Shown here in pieces: positions 5,458 to 11,873 of a stretch of DNA of 11,946 bases. A model generated the notes under the pieces. The model searched no databases. It worked only from the letters and a program-made list of their open reading frames with translations, and was not told where the DNA came from. The DNA is from Terriglobales bacterium (GTDB lineage: Bacteria > Acidobacteriota > Terriglobia > Terriglobales > Acidobacteriaceae). The position numbers and the translations under genes were made by a program. Within the stretch, counting starts at the first letter, position 1, and each line of letters starts with the position of its first letter. The DNA lies in assembly GCA_030043575.1 (NCBI GenBank), contig JASHXK010000186.1, positions 1 to 11,946 of the forward strand. Direction: 5' to 3'.

Positions 5458-6339
5458 CTTCATGATGTCGGGCTCTTTGTCGCCGGTCAGGGGTGGCTCC
5501 AGATGGTGCCTGGTCAAGTCCGCCCGCAGATATTCGAAGGCCTCTTGGGGCGTATTTGCCCAGTGGAACAGATCCAGGTCCTTGGGCGAAATCGTTCCCG
5601 CATCCACCAGCGCCTGGAAGTTGATCACCCGGTCCCAGTAATCCTTGCCATAAATCACCACGCAGATACGCTTGGCTAACTTTTCCGTCTGTGCCAAGGT
5701 CAGCAATTCAAAAAGCTCGTCGAAGGTGCCAAATCCTCCGGGAAAGACGACCAGCGCTTTAGAAAGATAGGCGAACCATAGCTTGCGCATGAAGAAATAG
5801 TGAAACTCAAAGTTCAGGTCAGGAGTGATGTACGGGTTGGGCATCTGCTCAAAGGGCAAATGGATATTCATGCCGATAGTTTTGCCGCCGGCCTCCGATG
5901 CTCCCAGGTTGGCGGCTTCCATGATCCCGGGACCACCGCCGGTGCAGATCACAAAGCGATGGCGCGGCTGATTGATGGACTTGGTCCACTGGGTGATGAG
6001 AAAGGCTAGCTGGCGGGCATCCTCGTAGTAGCGCGCCATCTCAACATCAGCCTTGGCCAGTCGGATACGTTCCTGCTCTTCCGGCGGAGCGGACGCGGCT
6101 GAGCCCGGCTTGTCCAGCAGATGCAATCCCTCCTCGGCTTGCGAACGACTGTGGAAACGCGCGGAGCCAAAGAACACGATTGTGTCCTGAATGCGCTCGC
6201 GCCGGAATCGTGCCAGCGGCTCCTGATATTCGGCAAGAATGCGCAAAATGCGGCCGTCCGGCCCGTTCAGGAACTTCTTGTTCTCGTAGGCGAGCGGCGC
6301 GCGATGTTGCTGAGGATGTCCGTCTTTCTTTTCTGCCAT
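5446..6339 (-). CDS. LOG-family protein (TIGR00730-like), putative nucleotide phosphoribohydrolase
   Basis: A 297-residue Rossmann-like protein with the two LOG motifs: GGGPGIMEAANLGA at 134-147 and PGGFGTFDELFE at 200-211. In characterised members these bind the ribose-phosphate and catalyse release of the base from a nucleoside 5'-monophosphate (cytokinin activation in plants, purine or pyrimidine nucleotide turnover in bacteria). The true substrate is not readable here. The first strand is DTIVFFGSAR (52-61), preceded by ~50 charged residues, and about 60 helical residues (65-125) lie between it and the strand RFVICTGGG. That makes it longer than the ~190-residue minimal LOG, as in many uncharacterised bacterial homologues. 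It ends in an intrinsic terminator; the next gene upstream is a small membrane protein 81 nt away. The ATG at 6339 has no strong ribosome binding site. Confidence 0.88.
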   Translation of the reverse strand: MAEKKDGHPQQHRAPLAYENKKFLNGPDGRILRILAEYQEPLARFRRERIQDTIVFFGSARFHSRSQAEEGLHLLDKPGSAASAPPEEQERIRLAKADVEMARYYEDARQLAFLITQWTKSINQPRHRFVICTGGGPGIMEAANLGASEAGGKTIGMNIHLPFEQMPNPYITPDLNFEFHYFFMRKLWFAYLSKALVVFPGGFGTFDELFELLTLAQTEKLAKRICVVIYGKDYWDRVINFQALVDAGTISPKDLDLFHWANTPQEAFEYLRADLTRHHLEPPLTGDKEPDIMKTRP

Positions 6340-6420
6340 TTCTGCAATAAGCCAGTTCTAAAAATTCAGACTGATGCAATCCAAGTGGACGCGGCGAGTC
6401 CGGTCGCGCGGCCGATCCAA

Positions 6421-6756
6421 TTATGGTTCGCGATACTGGACAACCTCCGCAACCGCCAGCCAGACATCGGCAATCCCCAAACCGCTGATCAATCCCCGAA
6501 CAAAGGGATGCGCCAGTATTTCCCGAAGCTGCGGATAACCCATAATTAACGAGTTGTTCATCCAAAACGCGGTCCAGGGTGCGACCGTCAGTATGATGCC
6601 GATCTCCAGGCAAAAGAGGATAAACACGATGAGGAAGATGCGCCGTCTCCAGAGTTCCCACTTGCTTGGCTGGGGTTGGGGCTGAGACATCGCCAGGACC
6701 GGGGTGTTCGGCTGAGAGAGGTTATGATTCCGCGGCCCTTGGTCAAACGCGTTCAT
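6421..6756 (-). CDS. Small membrane protein of unknown function, 111 residues
   Basis: I do not recognise a named family. The first ~38 residues are polar, Pro/Gln-rich (MSQPQPQPSKWELWRRR). A strong transmembrane helix follows at about 39-59 (RIFLIVFILFCLEIGIILTV), then PWTAFWMNN and a second, weaker hydrophobic segment at 86-105 (FVRGLISGLGIADVWLAVAE), ending YREP. The basic WRRR before the first helix puts the N-terminus in the cytoplasm. The start could be ATG 6756 or ATG 6690 (MSQPQPQ); neither has a good Shine-Dalgarno, and 6756 is used because only a faint GGAT precedes it. It lies 81 nt upstream of the LOG gene in the same direction. From memory, similar short proteins occur in acidobacterial genomes, which a search would need to confirm. 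Confidence 0.72.
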   Translation of the reverse strand: MNAFDQGPRNHNLSQPNTPVLAMSQPQPQPSKWELWRRRIFLIVFILFCLEIGIILTVAPWTAFWMNNSLIMGYPQLREILAHPFVRGLISGLGIADVWLAVAEVVQYREP

Positions 6757-6992
6757 GATGTATCCGCATTTCGAGGCTCATGCCGGAAATGGCTGTGAAT
6801 CCTCCAAGGGCCATGATCCTGGATGATCCGAGCCGCTCGAGCCCGGTATAGCAAGGATACTACGCCGGCCCCAGAGCGCGGCAGGTGGCGACGGTTTGAT
6901 CATTCATTCTAAAGACGCTCGCAATGCGAGTGCGTGGGCACGCAGAGCGCATTTAGCGCAAATCGGCAAACACTCCCGATACGAGCCCAGGA
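6757..6992. other. Intergenic region of 236 bp with one small hairpin
   Basis: No open frame here looks like a gene. A short stem, CTCGC/GCGAG with an AAT loop at 6918-6930 (extendable by a wobble pair and one more pair), lies about 60 nt past the DUF2277 stop on the minus strand and is followed by TCTTTAG, so it could be a weak terminator for that gene. The rest would hold the promoter of the 111-residue membrane protein, but I see no convincing hexamers. Confidence 0.3.
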
Positions 6993-7262
6993 TCAGGTAC
7001 CGAAGCGAGCGGCAGCTCGTGCTTTCGCTTTGGCTGCTTCTTCTTCCCGGTTTTTCGATGGTGCATTCGTGTCCAGAGATAACAGCAAGCGCTTTGAGCA
7101 CGCCGCTACTTCGTCAACGGCGGCTTGGAAAACTGCTTCGTTCGCCTTGGAAGGCTTGTTGAATCCGCTGATCTTGCGTACGAACTGAAGAGCGGCAGCT
7201 CGCACTTCGTCATCCGTAACCGGCGGATCGAAATTGAAGAGAGTCTTAATATTTCTGCACAT
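6993..7262 (-). CDS. DUF2277 family protein
   Basis: An 89-residue protein that reads as a full-length DUF2277 (PF10041) member. The family opens with MCRNIKTLFNFDPPVTDDEV, then AALQFVRKISGFNKPSKAN, VFQAAVDEVAACSKRLLLSL and a basic Ala/Lys/Arg-rich tail ending RFGT. Function is unknown. The Cys next to the start Met and the KxSGFxKPSxxN block are the conserved points. The frame is open to a TTG at 7268, but ATG 7262 gives the family N-terminus and has AGAGG 6 nt before it. It follows the HEAT-repeat lipoprotein gene by 60 nt in the same direction, so they may be co-transcribed. No lesion is seen. Confidence 0.88.
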   Translation of the reverse strand: MCRNIKTLFNFDPPVTDDEVRAAALQFVRKISGFNKPSKANEAVFQAAVDEVAACSKRLLLSLDTNAPSKNREEEAAKAKARAAARFGT

Positions 7263-7268
7263 GTACAA

Positions 7269-7273
7269 CCTCT
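7269..7273 (-). promoter_or_regulatory. Shine-Dalgarno deciding the DUF2277 start
   Basis: AGAGG on the minus strand lies 6 nt before ATG 7262. It supports that start over the in-frame TTG at 7268. Confidence 0.6.
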
Positions 7274-7322
7274 ACCACAAGGCATACGAATCCGGCGCTG
7301 ATCAGGTTTCGACCCTTGCTCC

Positions 7323-8210
7323 TCACTTTTTAGTTGCGGGCTTACGTTTGGTTGTTGCCGGAGGTGTCTTGGGATGCTCTTCAATGTCACTCAGGCGGAT
7401 GACCGCAGAGGCGGCCGAGTATTGCACTTCTTCCTGCTGGTCCTGCAATCCCGAGACTGCGGCCCCTTTTAGCGACGGATCCCCACGCTTGGCGATGGCA
7501 TCGTAGGCTGCTGCGCGAACCAGCCATTTCTTCTGATCCTGCGAAGCGTCGACCAGCGCCTGGCCGCTCTTTGGATCGGGATCTTTGGCCAGAGTCAGCG
7601 CCGCGGCCGCCAGCACCGGTGAAACGTCGTCCTTGGTGAAGAGTTTGAACGCCGAGTAGCCCAAGCTGCCAAACGGCACAAAACCCAATCCTGCCTGAAA
7701 TCCCATGCCGGCAAGCTTCTTGGGATCATTCAGCATTTTCTTCTGCTGCTCCATCAAGCTCTGGCCGCTTTTCTGCTGACCGGTCAGTACGGCATAGAAA
7801 ACGTCATAGCCTTTCTCGTTGCCGAACGTGACGAGAGTATGAGCCGCCGTCAAAATCACCGAAACGTCGGTGTCGTGCAGCGCGGCCACCAACTGCGGCG
7901 TGGCGGACTTGGCCGACATATCCCCCAGCGCCTGCGCGGCTGCCACTCGAACATCGGGCTTCTCGTCCTTCAAGGCGGTCAGCGCAGCATCTTCGGCCTG
8001 GGAATCACCGGGCAGCAGCCCGAGTTCGCCCACCGCCTTCCTACGCTTGTCCACGTTGGAGTTTGTTAGTCCCAGGTTCAGGACTGCCCAGGCCTGTTCT
8101 CTTGGACTTTGGGGATGTGAGGTGGCCGCAGACGTCGTCTGCGCCGGGTTGAGGGTTCCACAGCCGCACAACAGCACGAGTACACCTGCAAAGCGAAGTG
8201 GCGAGTTCAT
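7323..8210 (-). CDS. HEAT-repeat lipoprotein, 295 residues
   Basis: The N-terminus MNSPLRFAGVLVLLCGCG has a lipobox-like LCGC (C17 as the lipidated residue), so this is probably an envelope lipoprotein, with a Ser/Thr/Pro linker to about residue 38. HEAT-like helical pairs follow: WAVLNLGLTNSNVDKRRKAV (41-60), AEDAALTALKDEKPDVRVAA (72-91) with AAQALGDM, and TPQLVAALHDTDVSVILTAA (104-123), then a second block at about 195-275. Between them, residues 145-192 form a different insert: a charged helix (SLMEQQKKMLNDPKK) and a Gly/Phe-rich hydrophobic stretch (GMGFQAGLGFVPFGSLGYSA) that could contact membrane. The tail is Lys/Pro/Thr-rich. HEAT solenoids are protein-binding scaffolds; no enzymatic motif is seen. 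GAGG lies 7 nt before ATG 8210. Confidence 0.82.
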   Translation of the reverse strand: MNSPLRFAGVLVLLCGCGTLNPAQTTSAATSHPQSPREQAWAVLNLGLTNSNVDKRRKAVGELGLLPGDSQAEDAALTALKDEKPDVRVAAAQALGDMSAKSATPQLVAALHDTDVSVILTAAHTLVTFGNEKGYDVFYAVLTGQQKSGQSLMEQQKKMLNDPKKLAGMGFQAGLGFVPFGSLGYSAFKLFTKDDVSPVLAAAALTLAKDPDPKSGQALVDASQDQKKWLVRAAAYDAIAKRGDPSLKGAAVSGLQDQQEEVQYSAASAVIRLSDIEEHPKTPPATTKRKPATKK

Positions 8211-8231
8211 CTAGATTCCTCGGAGGTAGTC

Positions 8232-8259
8232 AGTAATTAGCAGTTAGCAATTAGCATTC
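8232..8259 (+). repeat. Left heptamer arm (AGCAATT-like units)
   Basis: Four consecutive 7-bp units: AGTAATT, AGCAGTT, AGCAATT, AGCATTC. Consecutive units differ at one to three positions. It lies 22 bp upstream of the HEAT lipoprotein start. Confidence 0.65.
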
Positions 8260-8351
8260 CCCGATTAACCGCGACCGTCGGCTTGGATCAAGAGTTCGGC
8301 GACGCACATGGCGATCAAGTAAGATCAGCTGTCTTTCATGCCAGTGCTGTG

Positions 8352-8398
8352 CCAAGTGCTAATGCCAAGGGCTAACTGCTAATTGCTAATGGCTGCTT
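8352..8398 (+). repeat. Right heptamer arm (GCTAATT-like units)
   Basis: Four consecutive 7-bp units GCTAACT, GCTAATT, GCTAATG, GCTGCTT at 8371-8398, ending exactly at the stop codon of the downstream-coordinate gene (8399). A 13-bp imperfect direct repeat (CCAAGTGCTAATG then CCAAGGGCTAACT) at 8352-8377 extends the array inward. Confidence 0.65.
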
Positions 8399-8590
8399 CT
8401 ACAACATCCCGGCGGTTTTCGTCGTCAGGATGCTAAGGGCCATTTCCAGATTCGCAATGGCCTCCTCCAGTTCCGGGTGTTTCTCGAGCCGTTGCCGCAG
8501 GCCGCTCAGTTTGCGATGGGCCTCAGCAACATGGCGGGCGGCTTCCTCGTCCTGGTTCGCCTCCGGGGTCGGATTGGCATTTTCTGTCAT
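8399..8590 (-). CDS. Small acidic helical protein, 63 residues
   Basis: I do not recognise a named function. After a polar N-terminus (TENANPTPEANQDEEAA), the rest looks like two amphipathic helices, ARHVAEAHRKLSGLRQRLEK and PELEEAIANLEMALSILTTK, with heptad-like leucines, ending TAGML. There is no signal peptide and no membrane segment, so it should be a small cytoplasmic helical-hairpin protein that could dimerise or bind a partner. AGGTGA is placed well before ATG 8590, which supports a real gene despite its size. It lies 85 nt downstream of the membrane coiled-coil gene in the same direction, and the heptamer-repeat arm begins immediately after its stop. Confidence 0.75.
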   Translation of the reverse strand: MTENANPTPEANQDEEAARHVAEAHRKLSGLRQRLEKHPELEEAIANLEMALSILTTKTAGML

Positions 8591-8675
8591 GGATCACCTG
8601 CACAACATCTTAATCGCATGGCGAGGCATTGCAAACACAGCGCTGGTGACACCTTTCGCAGCCATCACGATAGGC

Positions 8676-9527
8676 CTAGGTTTCCGAGTTGTCTTTCGCG
8701 CTGCCGCGTTTGCTCCAGTGGCCGGAGCGTGTACCATCGGGATTGCGCAGCATGGCGAGCTCCCAAGTGCGGCGGCAGCGCGTCCACCGTTCCGCGCCGA
8801 AAACATCGTCGTATTTGACGAATCCGCGAAAGTGAATGAACTTCCTGCCCGCATCAATGGCGTCGATGTCGGATGGCTCCAATGTCGACTTGGGAAACAC
8901 GCCCTGCACCTGAGCTTCCTGCACCCGGTGATCGGGGGTGATTACCTGCGGGATGCTCATTGCGGGCCACCACTGGCCGTCATCTCCGGGCTCGGACGAA
9001 TCGGTAATCTCGACGCGGGCACAGGAGCTGCTGATGTAGGCCTCGGTCGCTCCGTAGAGCGTGACTTTGTAGCTCACTTTGATGGTTCCGGCCGGCGGCG
9101 GCCAAAGCAGAGGCGTTAATTCCACGCGCAGATGTCCGCGCTCGCGGTTGACGAACATCTCCACGTTCTGCCGGGCCGTGTCGGCGCTCTTCTCGGCCAG
9201 CGCTACCGATTTCTCCAGGATGCCGGTCTGCCGCTCCATCTGCATGGCCTGGCGTTCGATGGCGCGCAGATTTCCCCACAGCAGGAAAACCTGTAAAGCT
9301 CCGACCGCGACCAGGAACAAGGTAAACAACCAATACGCCTGATCGCTCCAATCCTTGGCCACCGATATCGGAGGAATGTCGCTGATTTTGACGGTCTGCG
9401 ACGGGGTATTGGGAGCCGCGCGGCTGCCAGGGCTCTCCGCCGGCTGTCCAAACGCCGCGGTCGATATCAGAGCGAAAAGCAGTAAGCCTGCCGCGAGTCC
9501 TTGCATGCGCGACAAATTGTAAAGCAT
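8676..9527 (-). CDS. Membrane-anchored coiled-coil protein of unknown function, 283 residues
   Basis: The layout is clear, the function is not. Residues 1-27 look like a signal peptide (LAAGLLLFALISTAAFG, cleavage before Q28). A Pro/Ser-rich linker runs to about 60, and a transmembrane helix lies at 64-84 (AYWLFTLFLVAVGALQVFLL). A coiled coil follows at about 88-125 (RAIERQAMQMERQTGILEKS, then VALAEKSADTARQNVEMF). The rest, 130-283, is a beta-rich domain with GHLRVELTPL, YKVTLYGATEAYISSSCARV, FIHFRGFVKYDDVFGAERWT and a basic tail. If both hydrophobic segments act as assigned, the C-terminal domain is cytoplasmic. The RGFVKYDDVFG stretch resembles a motif I have seen in other uncharacterised signal/TM proteins. 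No strong ribosome binding site precedes ATG 9527; ATG 9506 is possible. Confidence 0.75.
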   Translation of the reverse strand: MLYNLSRMQGLAAGLLLFALISTAAFGQPAESPGSRAAPNTPSQTVKISDIPPISVAKDWSDQAYWLFTLFLVAVGALQVFLLWGNLRAIERQAMQMERQTGILEKSVALAEKSADTARQNVEMFVNRERGHLRVELTPLLWPPPAGTIKVSYKVTLYGATEAYISSSCARVEITDSSEPGDDGQWWPAMSIPQVITPDHRVQEAQVQGVFPKSTLEPSDIDAIDAGRKFIHFRGFVKYDDVFGAERWTRCRRTWELAMLRNPDGTRSGHWSKRGSAKDNSET

Positions 9528-9558
9528 AAACCGGACGATCTCAGCCTGGAATCTTGAA

Positions 9559-10293
9559 CTAACTGCCTGCTTCGTACAGCACGAATTGACCTGTCCTTCG
9601 CAGTTCGCGCAGCCAGCTTTGGGCCGCGAAAATGTCCTCGTGCACAGGGTTGTGGTAAATCACGTAGACCGGTCGCGGAGCAGCTATCAGAGAGCGGTGC
9701 AGATTGGCCAAAACCTCTCGCCAGATGTGTCTGGGAAAAGGATTGAAAAGATAGAGGACCGTAGGTTCAGCGGGAAAGTCGAAGTAGCGCGCGTCGCCGT
9801 TGTGGGACTCGATGACGAAGCACTTCTGCCGATCGTTCCGATAATGCGCAATGTTCTGAGCCGCAACCGCATTGAGCTCCCCAAGCAACTCCATGCCGAC
9901 GATTCGCCGGAACGGGTAATCCGATGCCATCAACAAAGCTCGTCCCTTGCCGGAGCCCAGGTCGATAAAGGTGAAGCCGTCGAGTGAAACCGGAATTGCA
10001 TCGAGCATCTGGCGAAAGGCGGCGGGTTCGGTGGGCTGATATTGGCCGCCCGAGAGCCATTCGCGAAGACGGGTGCGCAGCGATATCCTCGCCCAAGTGG
10101 TATCCACGTTGTGATCAAAGTCAAAATCGATGTCGCCGAAACGCGACTTGCGGCGCTCCGGCGTGAGATCGACCAGCAGGTCGCGCAATTCGCGGGCGTA
10201 GTAACGCAATGAGCCGATAACGCCGCGATGACGCAGCGAATCCAGCACCCAGGTGAGCGCTCCACCTGTTTGGGATGGCATGCTGGAGATCAT
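9559..10293 (-). CDS. Class I SAM-dependent methyltransferase, substrate unknown
   Basis: About 244 residues. The SAM-binding motif I is intact, FTFIDLGSGKGRALLMASDY near residues 107-126, followed by RIVGMEL with the acidic residue E135 that holds the ribose. Later motifs are CFVIESHNGDARYFDF and VLYLFNPFPRHIWREVL, where FNPF sits at the N/D-P-P-Y/F position (motif IV), then RPVYVIYHNPVHEDIF. The first ~75 residues form an extra N-terminal helical region (WVLDSLRHRGVIGSLRYYAR). Target could be a protein or small molecule; the sequence does not say. The frame opens at GTG 10296; ATG 10293 and ATG 10281 are alternatives, none with a clear Shine-Dalgarno. It lies 118 nt past the oxidoreductase genes and 31 nt before the membrane coiled-coil gene. 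Confidence 0.85.
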   Translation of the reverse strand: MISSMPSQTGGALTWVLDSLRHRGVIGSLRYYARELRDLLVDLTPERRKSRFGDIDFDFDHNVDTTWARISLRTRLREWLSGGQYQPTEPAAFRQMLDAIPVSLDGFTFIDLGSGKGRALLMASDYPFRRIVGMELLGELNAVAAQNIAHYRNDRQKCFVIESHNGDARYFDFPAEPTVLYLFNPFPRHIWREVLANLHRSLIAAPRPVYVIYHNPVHEDIFAAQSWLRELRRTGQFVLYEAGS

Positions 10294-10359
10294 CACGCAA
10301 GCGCGAGCGCGAGTGCAAGCTCCAGGCCGATCGTCTCATGCGGTGGTCAAAGGACTCCC

Positions 10360-10382
10360 ACTCAAGCAAAAGACACTTGAGT
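10360..10382 (-). other. Stem-loop downstream of the oxidoreductase operon
   Basis: ACTCAAG and CTTGAGT form a perfect 7-bp stem with a 9-nt loop, starting 28 nt after the gamma-subunit stop. No U-tract follows on the minus strand, so it is not a standard intrinsic terminator; it may be a 3'-end or processing hairpin, or chance. Confidence 0.3.
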
Positions 10383-10410
10383 AGGCAGCAGGTGACTTAA
10401 AGTGAACGCG

Positions 10411-11007
10411 CTAGGTTTCCAGAGCTGCGACTGCGACCTGCGAGTCTTGCTTCACAATGACTTCAGTCAGTTCCTTGGTTCCGTAGTCGAAGCCGCGGTT
10501 GAAGGCTTTCAGGTTGAGATCGCGATAGGCCTCGGGCACCGATGCGGCGACCGCTTTGCGCAGCGCCTCCGGATCGAGGACGCCGCTGACCGCACCGAAA
10601 AAGCCTACCATCACGATATTGAGCACCATCTTCTTGCCGAGCTCTTCGGCGATGCGGGTTGCTGGAATGCTGTAGACGCGGACGCCTGCGGGGAGTTCGC
10701 CGATGCGCACCAGATCCTCTTCGATAATGAGAATCCCGTCTTCTTTGATTTGTGGGCTGAACAGCGTGTAGGCCTCCTGCGACATGACGACGAGAATGTC
10801 GGGTCGCGTCACATAGGGATACAACACGGGACTGTCGGACAGGATAACTTGCGCGCTGCAAGCTCCGCCGCGCGCCTCCGGTCCGAAGCTCTGCGTCATG
10901 GTCGAGTAGCCGTTCTGATAAATACAGCCGGCCTTGCCGATGACCACTGCCGAGAGGATGACTCCCTGCCCGCCAAATCCCGCAATACGGATCTCTGTTA
11001 CTGGCAT
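10411..11007 (-). CDS. 2-oxoacid:ferredoxin oxidoreductase, gamma subunit
   Basis: The gamma subunit binds coenzyme A and works with alpha and beta to oxidise a 2-oxoacid to the acyl-CoA, passing electrons to ferredoxin. The 198-residue protein starts MPVTEIRIAGFGGQGVILSA, with the family GxGGQG motif at 10-15, followed by MTQSFGPEARGGACSAQVIL (the S-x-GxExRGG block) and then PDILVVMSQEAY. The frame is open further upstream inside the beta gene, but GGAGG 7 nt before ATG 11007 fixes the start. Its first codons overlap the beta gene by 10 nt, so translation is probably coupled. Length is normal for a free gamma subunit and the motifs are intact. Substrate is inferred from the beta subunit; 2-oxoglutarate is most likely, with branched-chain or pyruvate versions possible. 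Confidence 0.92.
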   Translation of the reverse strand: MPVTEIRIAGFGGQGVILSAVVIGKAGCIYQNGYSTMTQSFGPEARGGACSAQVILSDSPVLYPYVTRPDILVVMSQEAYTLFSPQIKEDGILIIEEDLVRIGELPAGVRVYSIPATRIAEELGKKMVLNIVMVGFFGAVSGVLDPEALRKAVAASVPEAYRDLNLKAFNRGFDYGTKELTEVIVKQDSQVAVAALET

Positions 11008-11873
11008 GAACACGCCTCCGTTTCCACATAATCGTCGCCTAGAGCTTCGACCAATCGGTCGTGCATCAGGACACCGTAGTCGTTGCGCTCGCGGTCGACA
11101 AATTTCCCGACGACGATTTCGCCGCTCTTGCTGAGTCCAACTTCGCTGGTTGGCGCGCCGTTGCGGACCTTGCTGTTCTGTTTGTAGAACTTCATGGTGT
11201 CGAGGCCATCGCCCATCTTGTTGCGGCGCTGATAGAGCGTCGGGCACGGCGAGAGCACTTCGATGAAGCTGAAACCCTTCTTGGCGAACATCTCTTCCAT
11301 CGAGCGCGCCAACTGGCGAACGTGGAACGCGGTCCAGCGCGCGACGTAGACGGCGCCGGCGGCTTCGACCAGATAAGGCAGATTGAAGGCCGGATCGTAG
11401 GTGCCGTAGGGATTGGTCGAAGTTGTCACTGCGCCGGGTGTGGTCGGAGCCGTCTGCCCCCCGGTCATCGCGTAAATGAGGTTGTTGACGCAGACGACCT
11501 TCAGATCGACATTGCGCCGGGCGGCGTGAATCAGGTGATTGCCGCCGATGGCGAAGAGATCGCCGTCACCGGAGTAGACCACGACGTTGAGCTTGGGATT
11601 CGCCAGCTTCAAGCCGGTGGCGAACGGAATCGCGCGGCCGTGCGTGGTGTGGAACGAGTCGAACTTGGTGTAGCCGGCGACGCGTCCGCTGCAACCAATG
11701 CCAGAGACGATGGCCAGGTGCTTGGTGTCGATCTGGGCATCGACCAGCGCGCGGGCGAAGGAATTGACGCTGGTGCCGATACCGCATCCGGGGCACCAGA
11801 TGTGCGGAATGCGGTCCATGCGGAGAAACTGCTCAACCGGATTCTGAGGGATTACCACCGATGCTTCAGCCAC
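10998..11873 (-). CDS. korB: 2-oxoacid:ferredoxin oxidoreductase, beta subunit (TPP-binding), KorB-like
   Basis: The beta subunit holds thiamine diphosphate and a 4Fe-4S cluster. IPHIWCPGCGIGTSVNSF gives C27 and C30, GIGCSGR gives C61 and LSPCPT gives C210, the four expected cluster ligands. The TPP/Mg motif is GDGDLFAIGGNH (102-113) closed by CVNN at 128-131, followed by YAMTGGQTAPTTP. The general form (WCPGCGIG, ~290 residues) fits 2-oxoglutarate:ferredoxin oxidoreductases, which make succinyl-CoA in TCA or reductive TCA flux; another 2-oxoacid is possible. The start is GTG 11873 with GGAGGTGA about 3-6 nt ahead; the beginning overlaps the alpha stop by 8 nt. The C-terminus (ETEACSCQ) carries two extra cysteines. 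The gene is intact and central to a compact alpha-beta-gamma operon. Confidence 0.93.
   Translation of the reverse strand: MAEASVVIPQNPVEQFLRMDRIPHIWCPGCGIGTSVNSFARALVDAQIDTKHLAIVSGIGCSGRVAGYTKFDSFHTTHGRAIPFATGLKLANPKLNVVVYSGDGDLFAIGGNHLIHAARRNVDLKVVCVNNLIYAMTGGQTAPTTPGAVTTSTNPYGTYDPAFNLPYLVEAAGAVYVARWTAFHVRQLARSMEEMFAKKGFSFIEVLSPCPTLYQRRNKMGDGLDTMKFYKQNSKVRNGAPTSEVGLSKSGEIVVGKFVDRERNDYGVLMHDRLVEALGDDYVETEACSCQ
11015..11019 (-). promoter_or_regulatory. Shine-Dalgarno deciding the gamma-subunit start
   Basis: GGAGG on the minus strand lies 7 nt before ATG 11007, inside the 3' end of the beta gene. It identifies the gamma start within a longer open frame. Confidence 0.8.

Larger units (their letters stand above)
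8232..8398. repeat. Inverted heptamer-repeat element, about 167 bp, filling an intergenic gap
   Basis: The gap between two minus-strand genes is bounded by two AT-rich arms, 8232-8259 and 8352-8398, each made of 7-bp units. The arms are inverted relative to each other: 8235-8248 is the exact reverse complement of 8371-8384 (14 bp), and in a shifted register 8244-8256 pairs with 8377-8389 (13 bp). The core of about 92 bp (8260-8351) is GC-richer and has no frame that looks coding. The arms could form a long stem, or be a REP/MITE-like unit without transposase. No flanking target-site duplication was identified. Confidence 0.6.

Noticed and set aside
8232..8398. CRISPR array
   Set aside because: Units are 7 bp, contiguous, imperfect and inverted between arms; there are no spacers and no cas genes.
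10360..10382. Intrinsic terminator for the oxidoreductase operon
   Set aside because: The stem is perfect but only 7 bp, and GGGAGTCC follows it instead of a U-tract. Kept only as an unassigned stem-loop.
11008..11247. 80-residue N-terminal extension of the gamma subunit
   Set aside because: It overlaps the beta coding sequence, reads as basic low-complexity sequence, and the family N-terminus with GGQG begins right after a strong ribosome binding site at 11015-11019.
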